Source of the DNA: an uncultured Ruminococcus sp. | GTDB taxonomy: Bacteria; Bacillota; Clostridia; Oscillospirales; Acutalibacteraceae | Direction: 5' to 3' | Length of the DNA stretch: 64,000 nucleotides | Assembly: GCA_958403905.1 (NCBI GenBank) | Contig: CATXZD010000010.1 | Location: forward strand, 1-64,000 | Shown here: positions 51,708 through 60,290 of the stretch, in pieces | Position numbering within the stretch: position 1 is the first letter of the stretch | How the letters are laid out: each line of letters starts with the position of its first letter | Made by a program: the position numbers and the translations under genes | The notes under the pieces: model-generated | Told to the model about the DNA's origin: nothing | What the model saw: only the letters and a program-made list of their open reading frames with translations | Databases searched by the model: none

Positions 51708-53309
51708 TTACTTCTGCGTTTTGTTTATGATTAAAATATCATTTTCTTTAACAATCGTCTTGCCTTTTGGAATGACAATACGGTTATTTCTCTTAATCAG
51801 CGTTACAAGCTTATCGGAATCAAGGTCAATTTCAGACAATGTCATTCCAAGCCACTCGCTGTCAGCGTCTATCTCAATCTCTGTCAAATGACCTGTAAAC
51901 TTTTTTTCAAGCGACGGACCGCTTAATACTGCAATGTCGCCCTCAAGTAAAATGGTATTTCCACGCGGCACAAGCTGTTTGTCGTCCCTAATAATAAGGG
52001 TGAGGATAGTATTGGGCAAAAATCGAATCTGACTTACTTTTTTGTTTACCCACGGGTGTTTTTCGGTTATGGGAAGTTTAATAAACTGAACGGGAACTTC
52101 CTTTGTGTAGTCGTTAAAGGTTTTCATAACGTCGCTCTTGTTGTCAATCATATCAAGGTGCTTTGCCACAAACGGAATAAGAGTTCCCTGAATTAAAATT
52201 GAGAACAACACTATGAAAAATACAACGTGGAAAACATCATTTTTGAGGTATGCAGGGCTTACAACCGCCATAATGGCAAATACTATTGAAGCCGCACCAC
52301 GAAGTCCCGACCACGAAACAAGGAGCTGCTGCCTTAGCGGACAGCTAAACGGCGTGAGAATTGCAAAGACTGACAAAGGTCGAGCCACAAACGTGAGAAA
52401 CAGTGCAATTGCAAGTGCAGGAAGTATAATTGAAACCATCTGCGACGGAAAGGCTGTAAGTCCTAACAGGAAGAATATGAGTATCTGCATAAGTCCGGTT
52501 ATACCGTCAAAGAAATGCACCAGCGACTTTTTATTCGGAATTTCCTTATTGCCGAGGATTATTCCCGTAATGTACACTGCAAGATAGCCGTTTCCGCCGA
52601 TTACCGCTGACAGCGAGTAAGAAACAAGAGCCATAGCAAACACAAGGATTGACTCAAAACCGTTTGTGCCGAAATTCATTTTTTTAAGCATAAAGTAAGC
52701 CAAAAACGCTGTTGCAACTCCAATTGCCGCACCAAAGACTATCTGCGCAAAAATCATATACAAAATCTCAATTCCGCTTGTTTTTCCGCTCATCAGGGTA
52801 AGAATAATTACCGTCATCATATATGCGCACGGATCGTTACTTCCGCTTTCAACCTCAAGCAAGGACGCTGTATTGTATTTCAGGTTAAGCCGTTTGCTTC
52901 TGAGTATTGAAAAGACCGATGCTGCGTCTGTGGAACTTATTACCGCACCGATAAGCATACTTTCAAGAAAATCAAATTTAAGTACAAAAAAGCAGAACAG
53001 TCCTGTAATTCCTGCGGTGAGCACTACGCCAAGCGTTGAAAGCAAAACAGACTTTGCGGCAACCTTCTTTGCTTTTTTCCAGTTAGTGCCGAATCCGCCG
53101 TAGAACATTATGAATATCAGCGATACAGAGCAGATTGTTTCGGCAAATGAAAAGTTATCAAACTGAATTTTAAAAATCCCGTCACAGCCGAACAACATTC
53201 CCAGAAAGATAAAAGCAAGCAACACAGGCACGCCTATTTTAGAACTGAACTTGCTCACAGTCAGGCAAATAATAATTATTACCGCTGCGATTAGTATATA
53301 AAGCGCCAT
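51708..53309 (-). CDS. CPA1-type cation:proton antiporter with TrkA-C domains
   Basis: 533 aa from ATG 53309 (GGAGGTTCT upstream; an open frame continues to 53390). About 12 membrane helices with TDAASVFSILRSKRL (ion-site Asp) and ESGSNDPCAYMM typical of CPA1 (NhaP2/CvrA-like), then a cytoplasmic C-terminal part of about 160 residues with two RCK-C/TrkA-C-like units (LPNTILTLIIRDDKQLVPRG, TLIKRNNRIVIPKG). The family exports K+ or Na+ in exchange for H+; TrkA-C often binds c-di-AMP or nucleotides. Divergent from trkA-trkH across a 334-bp gap that holds an internal hairpin (GCGG.CAAC/GTTG.CCGC, 53353-53388) in this gene's leader. Confidence 0.87.
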   Translation of the reverse strand: MALYILIAAVIIIICLTVSKFSSKIGVPVLLAFIFLGMLFGCDGIFKIQFDNFSFAETICSVSLIFIMFYGGFGTNWKKAKKVAAKSVLLSTLGVVLTAGITGLFCFFVLKFDFLESMLIGAVISSTDAASVFSILRSKRLNLKYNTASLLEVESGSNDPCAYMMTVIILTLMSGKTSGIEILYMIFAQIVFGAAIGVATAFLAYFMLKKMNFGTNGFESILVFAMALVSYSLSAVIGGNGYLAVYITGIILGNKEIPNKKSLVHFFDGITGLMQILIFFLLGLTAFPSQMVSIILPALAIALFLTFVARPLSVFAILTPFSCPLRQQLLVSWSGLRGAASIVFAIMAVVSPAYLKNDVFHVVFFIVLFSILIQGTLIPFVAKHLDMIDNKSDVMKTFNDYTKEVPVQFIKLPITEKHPWVNKKVSQIRFLPNTILTLIIRDDKQLVPRGNTILLEGDIAVLSGPSLEKKFTGHLTEIEIDADSEWLGMTLSEIDLDSDKLVTLIKRNNRIVIPKGKTIVKENDILIINKTQK

Positions 53310-53555
53310 AGAACCTCCGTAAAAAACAATTTTTATAATATATAAACGCAAAGCGGCACAACAGAGATGAACGTCCTTGTTGCACCGCAAATAAAATTAC
53401 TATGGTTTGTTTAATAAATAGCGAAATACACAAAAAATCCGCTTTTGGGCATTATGTTATCCATTAAATAAGGTATAATATTATTTTACTATAAAAACTT
53501 AATTTTGGCAAGTGTGCGGGTTTTGTAAGAAATCCGAATTTTTTAACATTATGTA

Positions 53556-53584
53556 TTGATTTTAAATATAATTTGGTGTATTAT
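53556..53584 (+). promoter_or_regulatory. Promoter of trkA-trkH
   Basis: TTGATT (53556-53561), 17-nt spacer, TATTAT (53579-53584), 60 nt before the trkA ATG. Confidence 0.5.
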
Positions 53585-53643
53585 GACTTTATATGTTTAC
53601 GGGGAAATATCATTAATATTTCTTTTTATAATGAGAGGTAGTT

Positions 53644-55002
53644 ATGAAGATTGTAATTGTCGGATGCGGAAAAGTAGGCACATCCATTGCAACGGAGCTT
53701 AACTCCGAAGGACACGAAATTGTTGTTGTCGACATAGACCACGAAGCAGTTACACGTCTGTCTGAATCCCTTGACATTATGGGAATAGAGGGCAACGGCG
53801 CAACATACGAAGTACTTATTGATGCAGGAGCACAGTCAGCCGACCTTGTGATTGCCGCTGCGGCAAGAGATGAAATTAATCTCTACACCTGTCTTATGGC
53901 TAAAGCCGCAGGTGTAAAACACACAATTGCAAGGGTAAGAAATCCCGAGTACACAAACGATTTGTACAGAGTAAAGGATCAGCTTGGTCTTTCAATGGCT
54001 ATCAATCCCGAGCTTACCGCTGCAACCGAAATCAGCCGTCTCCTGCGATTTTCGGGCGCGCTTGAAATTGACTCGTTTGCAAAGGGAATTGTTGACATTA
54101 TCAAAGTACAGATTCCGCAGGATTCACTGATAAGCAACAAGAAAATCAGTCAGATTGACATTCTTAAAGGCAAGGTCAGAATTTGCTCGGTTGAGCGTGA
54201 CGGCGAAGTTTATATTCCTAACGGTGACTTTGTTATTCAAAGCGGAGATAAAATCTCAATTGTTTCAAAGTCAGAAACTGCTGCAAAATTTTTCAGAAAA
54301 ATTAATGTTTCAATCGGCAGAAGCCGTGATGTAATTTTGCTCGGCGGCGGCAAGGTTTCGCATTACCTTGCTATGATGCTTTTGAAGTCGGGTGCAAATG
54401 TAAAGATTATTGAAAAGAACGCCGGAAGATGCACCGAGCTTGCAGAGCTGCTGCCGGGTGCAGTAATAATTCATGGCGACTGTATGGATCAGGATTTGCT
54501 TTTGAGCGAGGGTGTTGAACACGCCGACGGAATTGCGGCTCTTATGGACTATGACGAAGAGAACATTTTAATTTCTCTCTACCTCAATGACGTTTCAAAA
54601 GCAAAGATTATCACAAAGGTCAACAACACCTCGTTTGATTCGATTCTGTCAAACCTTAACTTTGACTGCATTATTCACCCGAAAAACCTTACGGGTGAGT
54701 ACATTGCAAGATATATCAGAGCAATGCAGAATTCACTCGGCAGTAATATTGAAACGCTCTACAGACTCAATGACGAACGCACCGAAGCGCTTGAATTCAG
54801 AGTAAAGAAGAACTCAAAAGTATGCGGTATTCCACTGCAAAATCTTAATCTTCTTGATAATCTTCAGATTATCTGCATCAACCGTCACGGAAAAATTATT
54901 CTTCCGCAGGGCAGTGATTCAATTTTGCCCAATGATACAGTTGTAATAATTACAAAGCACAAGGGTTTAAGCGATCTTGACGATATATTCAGCAAACATT
55001 GA
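53644..55002 (+). CDS. trkA: Trk potassium uptake regulatory protein TrkA
   Basis: 452-aa peripheral gating subunit with two RCK units, each an NAD-binding Rossmann domain plus TrkA-C lobe: IVIVGCGKVGTSIATEL (residues 3-19) with VVVDID, and VILLGGGKVSHYLAMMLLKSG (about 224). The full tandem form is TrkA, not the half-size KtrA. It starts the trkA-trkH operon (15 nt gap) with GAGAGG before its ATG. Confidence 0.94.
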   Translation: MKIVIVGCGKVGTSIATELNSEGHEIVVVDIDHEAVTRLSESLDIMGIEGNGATYEVLIDAGAQSADLVIAAAARDEINLYTCLMAKAAGVKHTIARVRNPEYTNDLYRVKDQLGLSMAINPELTAATEISRLLRFSGALEIDSFAKGIVDIIKVQIPQDSLISNKKISQIDILKGKVRICSVERDGEVYIPNGDFVIQSGDKISIVSKSETAAKFFRKINVSIGRSRDVILLGGGKVSHYLAMMLLKSGANVKIIEKNAGRCTELAELLPGAVIIHGDCMDQDLLLSEGVEHADGIAALMDYDEENILISLYLNDVSKAKIITKVNNTSFDSILSNLNFDCIIHPKNLTGEYIARYIRAMQNSLGSNIETLYRLNDERTEALEFRVKKNSKVCGIPLQNLNLLDNLQIICINRHGKIILPQGSDSILPNDTVVIITKHKGLSDLDDIFSKH

Positions 55003-55017
55003 GGGTAGTTTTAACAT

Positions 55018-56466
55018 ATGAATAAACGTATTATTGTCTATATACTAGGCTGGGTTCTCATTATTGAGGGTGCGGCAATGCAAATTGCAACAGTGACCTC
55101 GTTTGTTTACGGCGAACATGAGGGGTTGTATTTTCTGATTACCGGTGCGGCAAGTGCATTTTTGGGCTTGATGGCTGTTAAAATTAAAAAACCTAAAAAT
55201 ATGGTGCTCTATCAGAAAGCAGGCTTTGCGGCAACAGCCCTGAGCTGGATTATTATGTCGCTAGTCGGCTGTTTGCCGTTTTGGCTGAGCGGCGAAATTC
55301 CGAGCTTTATTGATGCATTTTTTGAAACCGTTTCGGGTTTTACCACAACAGGCTCTTCAATTCTTTTAGATGTAGAATCTTTAAGCCACGGTATGCTTAT
55401 CTGGCGAAGCTTCCTCAACTGGCTTGGCGGAATGGGCGTAATCGTGTTTTTGCTTGCAATTATTCCGAAGCTTGGCGGTCAGCAAAACATTTACCTTATG
55501 AAAGCAGAAAGCCCCGGCCCGATAATCGGCAAGGCTGTTCCGCATATGAGAAACTACGCCGCTTTGCTGTACGGAATATACATCGGACTTACTTTACTTG
55601 AACTCATACTTTTGCTTTGCGGCGGAATGGGATTTTTTGACGCAATTAACACAAGCTTTGCAACAGCCGGCACAGGAGGTTTCGGAATACACAGCAACAA
55701 CATTGCCGCCTATAACAGTTATTATTTACAGACGGTTATTGCAATATTTATGCTGTTGTTCAGCATTAACTTTTCGTTCTATATTCTTCTTCTCGCAAAA
55801 AAATTCAAGCAGGCATTCAAAATGGAAGAACTTTGGGTTTATGTGGGAATCATTGTAGTTTCAATCGCTATAATCACTATTAATATAAGCTCTCTCTATC
55901 CCACGCTTTACGAATCGTTCCATCAAAGCTTTTTCTATGTTTCATCTATTATCACGACAACGGGATTTGGAATCGGCGATGTCAACCACTGGCCCGAGCT
56001 TTCAAAGGCTGTAATAGTTATTATAACCTTTGTCGGTGCTATGGCGGGAAGTACGGGCGGCGGATTTAAAATTTCAAGACTCCTTATTCTCTGCAAAGAG
56101 GTAAAAAAGGAATTTGCTCTGCTTATCCACCCCAGAAACGTAAAGGCTGTAAAAATGGACGGAAAGACCCTTGACCACAGCATTATGCGCAACACCTCGG
56201 TATTTCTTGTGGTGTATATGGGAATCTTCGTTTTAAGTTTTCTTTTGATTTCAATTGAGAATAAGGACTTTTTAACAAGCTTTACAAGCATTGCGGCAAA
56301 CCTTAATAACACAGGTCCGGGACTCGGAGAAGTCGGTCCCGTCGGAAATTACGCTAATTTCAGCATATTGTCAAAGAGCGTACTCATTTTTGATATGCTC
56401 GCAGGCAGACTTGAGCTGTTCCCGCTGCTGCTGTTGTTCTCACCGTCAGCATGGAAAAAGTCTTGA
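55018..56466 (+). CDS. trkH: Trk potassium uptake channel TrkH
   Basis: 482-aa pore subunit of the Trk/Ktr/HKT family. The four selectivity-filter regions are visible: VSGFTTTGSS, ATAGTGGFG, IITTTGFGIGD and NLNNTGPGLG. The intramembrane-loop segment AMAGSTGGGFKISRL is also present. With TrkA it imports K+, opposing the divergent antiporter. The stop lies 23 nt before a terminator. Confidence 0.95.
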   Translation: MNKRIIVYILGWVLIIEGAAMQIATVTSFVYGEHEGLYFLITGAASAFLGLMAVKIKKPKNMVLYQKAGFAATALSWIIMSLVGCLPFWLSGEIPSFIDAFFETVSGFTTTGSSILLDVESLSHGMLIWRSFLNWLGGMGVIVFLLAIIPKLGGQQNIYLMKAESPGPIIGKAVPHMRNYAALLYGIYIGLTLLELILLLCGGMGFFDAINTSFATAGTGGFGIHSNNIAAYNSYYLQTVIAIFMLLFSINFSFYILLLAKKFKQAFKMEELWVYVGIIVVSIAIITINISSLYPTLYESFHQSFFYVSSIITTTGFGIGDVNHWPELSKAVIVIITFVGAMAGSTGGGFKISRLLILCKEVKKEFALLIHPRNVKAVKMDGKTLDHSIMRNTSVFLVVYMGIFVLSFLLISIENKDFLTSFTSIAANLNNTGPGLGEVGPVGNYANFSILSKSVLIFDMLAGRLELFPLLLLFSPSAWKKS

Positions 56467-56488
56467 TTTCTAAACATAATAACATAAA

Positions 56489-56532
56489 ACACGGCAGGTC
56501 TGCATTTAATATGCATTTCCTGCCGTTTTCTT
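56489..56532. terminator. Terminator between trkH and the XRE gene
   Basis: ACGGCAGG / CCTGCCGT stem with an inner ATGCAT-containing hairpin and T4 on the plus strand; the XRE gene on the other strand ends 4 nt away. Confidence 0.75.
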
Positions 56533-56535
56533 ATA

Positions 56536-56865
56536 TTATTCACAATTTTTTAATCCCAGTATTACACCTAAAGCTATATGCTGTCGCTTTTTATCAAGAG
56601 TACGAAAGCCGTCAAGCAGTTCGCACTCATCTTCGTTAAGACTTGCCTGAACAATTTTATCAAGAGGTTGCCTGACATTCGAATAACCTATAATGTAATC
56701 AACGGAGGTATTGAAAATATCGGCAAGGCTTTTCAGAGTTTCTACGCTCGGCTCGTTTTTGCCTGTTTCATATGCGCTTATCATCTTCTGCGATACATTG
56801 AGCTTGATTGACAAAGCAATCTGACTCATACCTTTTTCTTTTCTCAACATAGTAATTCTGTTCAT
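56536..56865 (-). CDS. XRE-family transcriptional regulator
   Basis: 109 aa: N-terminal HTH (MSQIALSIKLNVSQKMISAYETGKNEPSVETLKSLADIFNTSVDYIIG) and a C-terminal acidic helix (LNEDECELLDGFRTLDKKRQHIALGVILGL). Paralogue of the regulator at 32680-33012. Transcribed with or just after the second XRE gene (57 nt apart). Target unknown. Confidence 0.85.
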   Translation of the reverse strand: MNRITMLRKEKGMSQIALSIKLNVSQKMISAYETGKNEPSVETLKSLADIFNTSVDYIIGYSNVRQPLDKIVQASLNEDECELLDGFRTLDKKRQHIALGVILGLKNCE

Positions 56866-56922
56866 AATATTTTCTCCGATTATACTTGTAAATGGTATTA
56901 CATAGATTTTATTTAATTAAAG

Positions 56923-57168
56923 CTACATTCTCTCTATTCGATTTTCAATTTCAGCAGTAACCTCGCTCATTTTCACATCAAGCGCAACACATATTCTGTA
57001 AAAGGTTTCAAGAGTTGGCTTGCGCTCTCCTCGTTCAATTGCACTCAGGTGTGTTCTTCCTATGTCTGACAAACCGCTTAATACCTCTTGTGAAATATTC
57101 TTTTTCTTTCTGTACTCGGAAATAACCTCGCCGACTATTTTTGAATCAAGCATTTGTACAAACATCAT
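56923..57168 (-). CDS. Small XRE-family regulator
   Basis: 81 aa, essentially one HTH domain (VISEYRKKKNISQEVLSGLSDIGRTHLSAIERGERKPTLETFYRICVALDV). Possible ATGs at 57168, 57165 and 57153. It is divergent from the BspA/Ig-like adhesin gene; the 139-bp region between holds repeats that could be its operators (57208-57240). Confidence 0.83.
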   Translation of the reverse strand: MMFVQMLDSKIVGEVISEYRKKKNISQEVLSGLSDIGRTHLSAIERGERKPTLETFYRICVALDVKMSEVTAEIENRIERM

Positions 57169-57207
57169 ATCACCCAGTAATAGTGTATATGTTTTTTGTA
57201 CAAATTA

Positions 57208-57240
57208 TGAATACATATGTTGACATTTGAATACTTATGT
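57208..57240. promoter_or_regulatory. Direct repeats at the adhesin promoter
   Basis: TGAATAC(A/T)TATGT occurs at 57208-57220 and 57228-57240, exactly 20 bp apart and bracketing the -35 box. Two TTTGTACAAA-type palindromes lie nearer the XRE gene. Likely binding sites of one of the adjacent XRE regulators (inference). Confidence 0.4.
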
Positions 57241-57248
57241 GTTATTTT
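57220..57248 (+). promoter_or_regulatory. Promoter of the BspA/Ig-like gene
   Basis: TTGACA (57220-57225), 17-nt spacer, TATTTT (57243-57248, weak -10), 60 nt before the ATG. Confidence 0.45.
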
Positions 57249-57307
57249 TATTATAAACCAGCATATATTTTTTATTGTTGATTAAAAAATTTTAGGAGGA
57301 ATTTAGA

Positions 57308-59338
57308 ATGAAAAAAATCAAAAAGCTGACAGCCGTATTTCTTGCGGTAATTATGGCACTTAGTGTGCTGACTGTTGCACCATTTACGGTTAGTGCGGCA
57401 ACCTACGGTGACTACGAATACAGACTTGAAGATGACTACACATGTACTATAACCAAATACAACGGTTCTGCATCAAACATAACAATACCGTCAACGATTT
57501 ATGGTAATAAAGTGACCAAAATCGGTTGGAGCGCATTTGAATGGTGTGAAAATATAGTCAACGTAAATATTCCTAATACCGTAACATCAATTGATAGTTA
57601 TGCTTTTTCTGCTTGTAGTAATTTAAAGAATATTACATTCTCAAACAATTTAAAAAAAATCGATTACGCTTCCTTTGGTAGTTGCACAAATCTGACAAGC
57701 ATCAGTTTTCCTGCTTCGTTGATGGAAATCGGAAGACAGGCTTTTGTAAATTGCGAAAAACTTACTTCAGTAAGTTTAAGTAACGGATTAATAGGTATTG
57801 ACGATAGAGCTTTTCGTAATTGTAAAAGTTTAAGTAGTATTAATATTCCAAATAGTGTAAAAGACATAGGAACAGAAGTATTTGAAGATTGTATTTCTTT
57901 AAAAACCGTATCAATTGGATATGGTGCAGAAACAGTACCTACATATTATAGCGCATTTACCGGTTGCGTTTCTCTTGAATCAATCTCAATTCATGCAAAT
58001 AATAAAAAATACTGTAGTGTTGACGGAGTATTATATAATAAAAATAAAACAGAAATTCTTTGGTATCCGCAAGGTAAGAAAACTAACAGCTATACTGTCC
58101 CTTCCGGAATTAAAACCCTAAATAGAAATACAGCTAACGATAATCAATATTTAAAAAATGTCACAATATATGATAATGTTACATATATAGAAAATGAAGC
58201 TTTCGGATATGCTAACGGTACAAAAGTAAATGGCTTCACAATAAAAGGCTACAAAGGAACCGAAGCCGAAAAATATGCAAGAAATAATGATTTTAATTTT
58301 GTTGCTTTGCCAAAACCTGTTAACCCTACAAGTGTTTCACTCAGCACAAATTCGGTTATCCTCGGAGCAGGCGAAAGCACCACACTTACAGCAAAAATTC
58401 AGCCGTCTAATGCTGTAAAAACATTAACTTGGAGCAGTTCAAACACAAGCGTTGCTACTGTCAGCAACGGCAAAGTAACTGCTAAAAAATCGGGAACAGC
58501 TAATATTACCGTAAAAACTTCTAACGGCAAAACTGCAACCTGCAAGGTAACGGTTAAGCCAGCACCGACAAGTGTTAAGACTAACCCTGCAAGCGTTACC
58601 CTCGGCGTTGGTGAAAAATACACAATCAGCGAAAGCACAAACAGCGGAACATATGCAAACGCCTCCAATTTAAAATGGTCAACTTCCAATTCAAGCGTTG
58701 CAACCGTTACAAAGGGCAGTGGAAATAAAGCAACTGTCACCGCAAAGGGCGTTGGCACAGCTTATGTAAAAATTACTCTTTACAACGGCAAAACTGCACA
58801 ATGCAAAGTAACGGTTAAACCTGCACCGACAAGCGTAAAATCATATCCTGCAAGCGTTACCCTCGGCAAGGGTGAAAACTACACAATTGCGGCAGGTACA
58901 AACAGCGGTTCGTGGTCAACAACCTATACTTGGAGCAGTTCAAACAACTCGGTTGCAACCGTAACAGGTACAACTGCAAACAAAGCTAAAATCACGGCAA
59001 AAGGCACAGGAACAGCAACAATTACTATTCGTACTTTCAACGGTAAGACAGCTACCTGTAAAGTAACCGTAAAGAGTGCACCTTCAAGTGTTAAAGTCAA
59101 TCCGTCAAACATAACTCTGAAAAAGGGCGCAAGCTACACAATAAGCGAAAGCACCAACAGCGGAACATATGCAAATGCAGATAATTTGAAATGGTCAACA
59201 TCAAATTCAAGCGTTGCCACCGTTAAAAAAGGCAGCGGAAACAAAGCAACAATCACTGCAAAATCAAAAGGTACTGCGTACATTAAAATTACGCTTTACA
59301 ACGGAAAAACTGCACAGTGTAAAGTAACGGTAAAATAA
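57308..59338 (+). CDS. Secreted BspA-type LRR protein with four Ig-like (Big_2) domains
   Basis: 676 aa. A signal peptide (cut near VSAA, residue about 30) is followed by BspA/LRR_5 repeats (about 45-320; for example VKDIGTEVFEDCISLKTVSI). Then come four bacterial Ig-like group 2 domains of about 80 residues, each ending in a variant of NGKTAxCKVTVK and carrying WSSSNxSVATV. Domains 2 and 4 are close duplicates (SESTNSGTYANA). No sortase motif, dockerin or membrane anchor is seen at the C-terminus. A role in adhesion to host or food polymers is inferred. Strong AGGAGG before the ATG. Confidence 0.9.
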   Translation: MKKIKKLTAVFLAVIMALSVLTVAPFTVSAATYGDYEYRLEDDYTCTITKYNGSASNITIPSTIYGNKVTKIGWSAFEWCENIVNVNIPNTVTSIDSYAFSACSNLKNITFSNNLKKIDYASFGSCTNLTSISFPASLMEIGRQAFVNCEKLTSVSLSNGLIGIDDRAFRNCKSLSSINIPNSVKDIGTEVFEDCISLKTVSIGYGAETVPTYYSAFTGCVSLESISIHANNKKYCSVDGVLYNKNKTEILWYPQGKKTNSYTVPSGIKTLNRNTANDNQYLKNVTIYDNVTYIENEAFGYANGTKVNGFTIKGYKGTEAEKYARNNDFNFVALPKPVNPTSVSLSTNSVILGAGESTTLTAKIQPSNAVKTLTWSSSNTSVATVSNGKVTAKKSGTANITVKTSNGKTATCKVTVKPAPTSVKTNPASVTLGVGEKYTISESTNSGTYANASNLKWSTSNSSVATVTKGSGNKATVTAKGVGTAYVKITLYNGKTAQCKVTVKPAPTSVKSYPASVTLGKGENYTIAAGTNSGSWSTTYTWSSSNNSVATVTGTTANKAKITAKGTGTATITIRTFNGKTATCKVTVKSAPSSVKVNPSNITLKKGASYTISESTNSGTYANADNLKWSTSNSSVATVKKGSGNKATITAKSKGTAYIKITLYNGKTAQCKVTVK

Positions 59339-59352
59339 AAGCATTTTAACTT

Positions 59353-59389
59353 CAATAACGGCAATCAGAAATGACTGCCGTTATTTTTT
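59353..59389 (+). terminator. Terminator of the adhesin gene
   Basis: AATAACGGCA / TGCCGTTATT stem (59354-59363 with 59376-59385) then T-run. Confidence 0.85.
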
Positions 59390-59403
59390 GATTGTTCTTT
59401 TAC

Positions 59404-59827
59404 TAAACGAAAATTTAGTCGAGTGCCTCGACACGCAAATCGAGCGAAAAAATCGGTTGTTTAGGTAAAAACGGTTGCCCGAATTATAGATTGATATATA
59501 GGCAACGTTTAGGGACGTCAAGGAAATTCCCCTGATAGGGGAAATGCCGCAAAGCGACAAAAGGGTTGCCGTTTTCGCAGAAAAGCCGTCCCCTACGGCG
59601 ATACAGGAAACATTTGGTTTCAGCCGTAGGGACACGGCGTGCTGTTCGCAGTGGTTATCCGATTTTTTCGATTAAACCGTATTTATAGAGTAAAACAAAC
59701 CTCTCCGTAGGGGACGGGTTCCTACACGTCCCATTCACAAAAATTGCATTGCAATTTTTGTGTGGACACGGCGCGCCGTGTCCCTACGGTAACGTGTGCT
59801 ATTACTCCAACGCTAAATTATCGTTTA
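59404..59827 (-). mobile_element. MITE-like element, copy B (424 bp)
   Basis: Inverted relative to copy A (22593-22958). Ends are TAAACGAAAATTTAGTCGAG at 59404 and, on the other strand, TAAACGATAATTTAGCG ending at 59827, bounded by TA. Internal parts are collinear with copy A: a roughly 100-bp block (59405-59512), degenerate and intact ACACGGC palindromes (the latter about 59764-59782), and an AAAAATTGCAATGC hairpin. An extra segment of about 60 nt with small palindromes is present. No transposase. It fills most of the 622-bp gap 59339-59960. Confidence 0.7.
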
Positions 59828-59869
59828 CTGAATTTTGTATAAATAAATCTAATTTTTTCATAATACCTA

Positions 59870-59898
59870 TTGACAATCAAATATATCGGTGGTATATT
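59870..59898 (+). promoter_or_regulatory. Promoter of the zinc-efflux operon
   Basis: TTGACA (59870-59875), exactly 17 nt, TATATT (59893-59898). The regulator operator follows immediately. Confidence 0.75.
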
Positions 59899-59904
59899 TA
59901 TATT

Positions 59905-59930
59905 AACATATGAACATTTATTCATATGTT
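59905..59930. promoter_or_regulatory. ArsR/SmtB-type operator
   Basis: AACATATGAA-N6-TTCATATGTT palindrome of the kind bound by SmtB/CzrA/CadC repressors (12-2-12 style), placed just after the -10 box so that a bound repressor blocks transcription of arsR-P1B ATPase. Confidence 0.78.
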
Positions 59931-59960
59931 CAAGTATTTTAAATAAATGGAGAAATATTT

Positions 59961-60281
59961 ATGGAAAATAAAACCACACCTACACAGCATACCGAAATGC
60001 CTGACCTTGAGGTACTGTTTGACCTTGCCGATCTTTTTAAGGTTTTCGGCGATTCAACACGTCTGCGCATTATGGTAACGATATCCGAAAATGAGATGTC
60101 GGTTCTCAATATTGCCGAAACGTTGAATATGGAACAGAGCACAATTTCACACCAGCTTCGGGTGCTTCGTCAGAACAAGCTTGTACGCGTTCGCAGAGAC
60201 GGCAAACAAATTTACTACAGCCTTGACGACGACCACGTTAAGAAAATTATAGAAATGGGACTTGACCACGTTCTTGAATAA
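59961..60281 (+). CDS. ArsR/SmtB-family zinc-responsive repressor
   Basis: 106-aa winged-helix dimer. Helix-turn-helix: MSVLNIAETLNMEQSTISHQLRVLRQNKLV. The last helix reads DDHVKKIIEMGLDHVLE, giving Asp-x-His-x10-His-x2-Glu, exactly the alpha-5 metal site of Zn sensors SmtB/CzrA. The alpha-3 CxC site of CadC/ArsR is absent, so a Zn (or Co) sensor rather than Cd/Pb or As is predicted. It is autoregulated by the operator upstream and lies 9 nt ahead of the ATPase gene. Confidence 0.9.
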   Translation: MENKTTPTQHTEMPDLEVLFDLADLFKVFGDSTRLRIMVTISENEMSVLNIAETLNMEQSTISHQLRVLRQNKLVRVRRDGKQIYYSLDDDHVKKIIEMGLDHVLE

Positions 60282-60290
60282 GGAGGATTT

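Noticed and set aside
59381..59635. 84-aa open frame in MITE-like copy B
   Set aside because: Shared peptide with copy A comes only from the repeat; no start signal and no transposase similarity.
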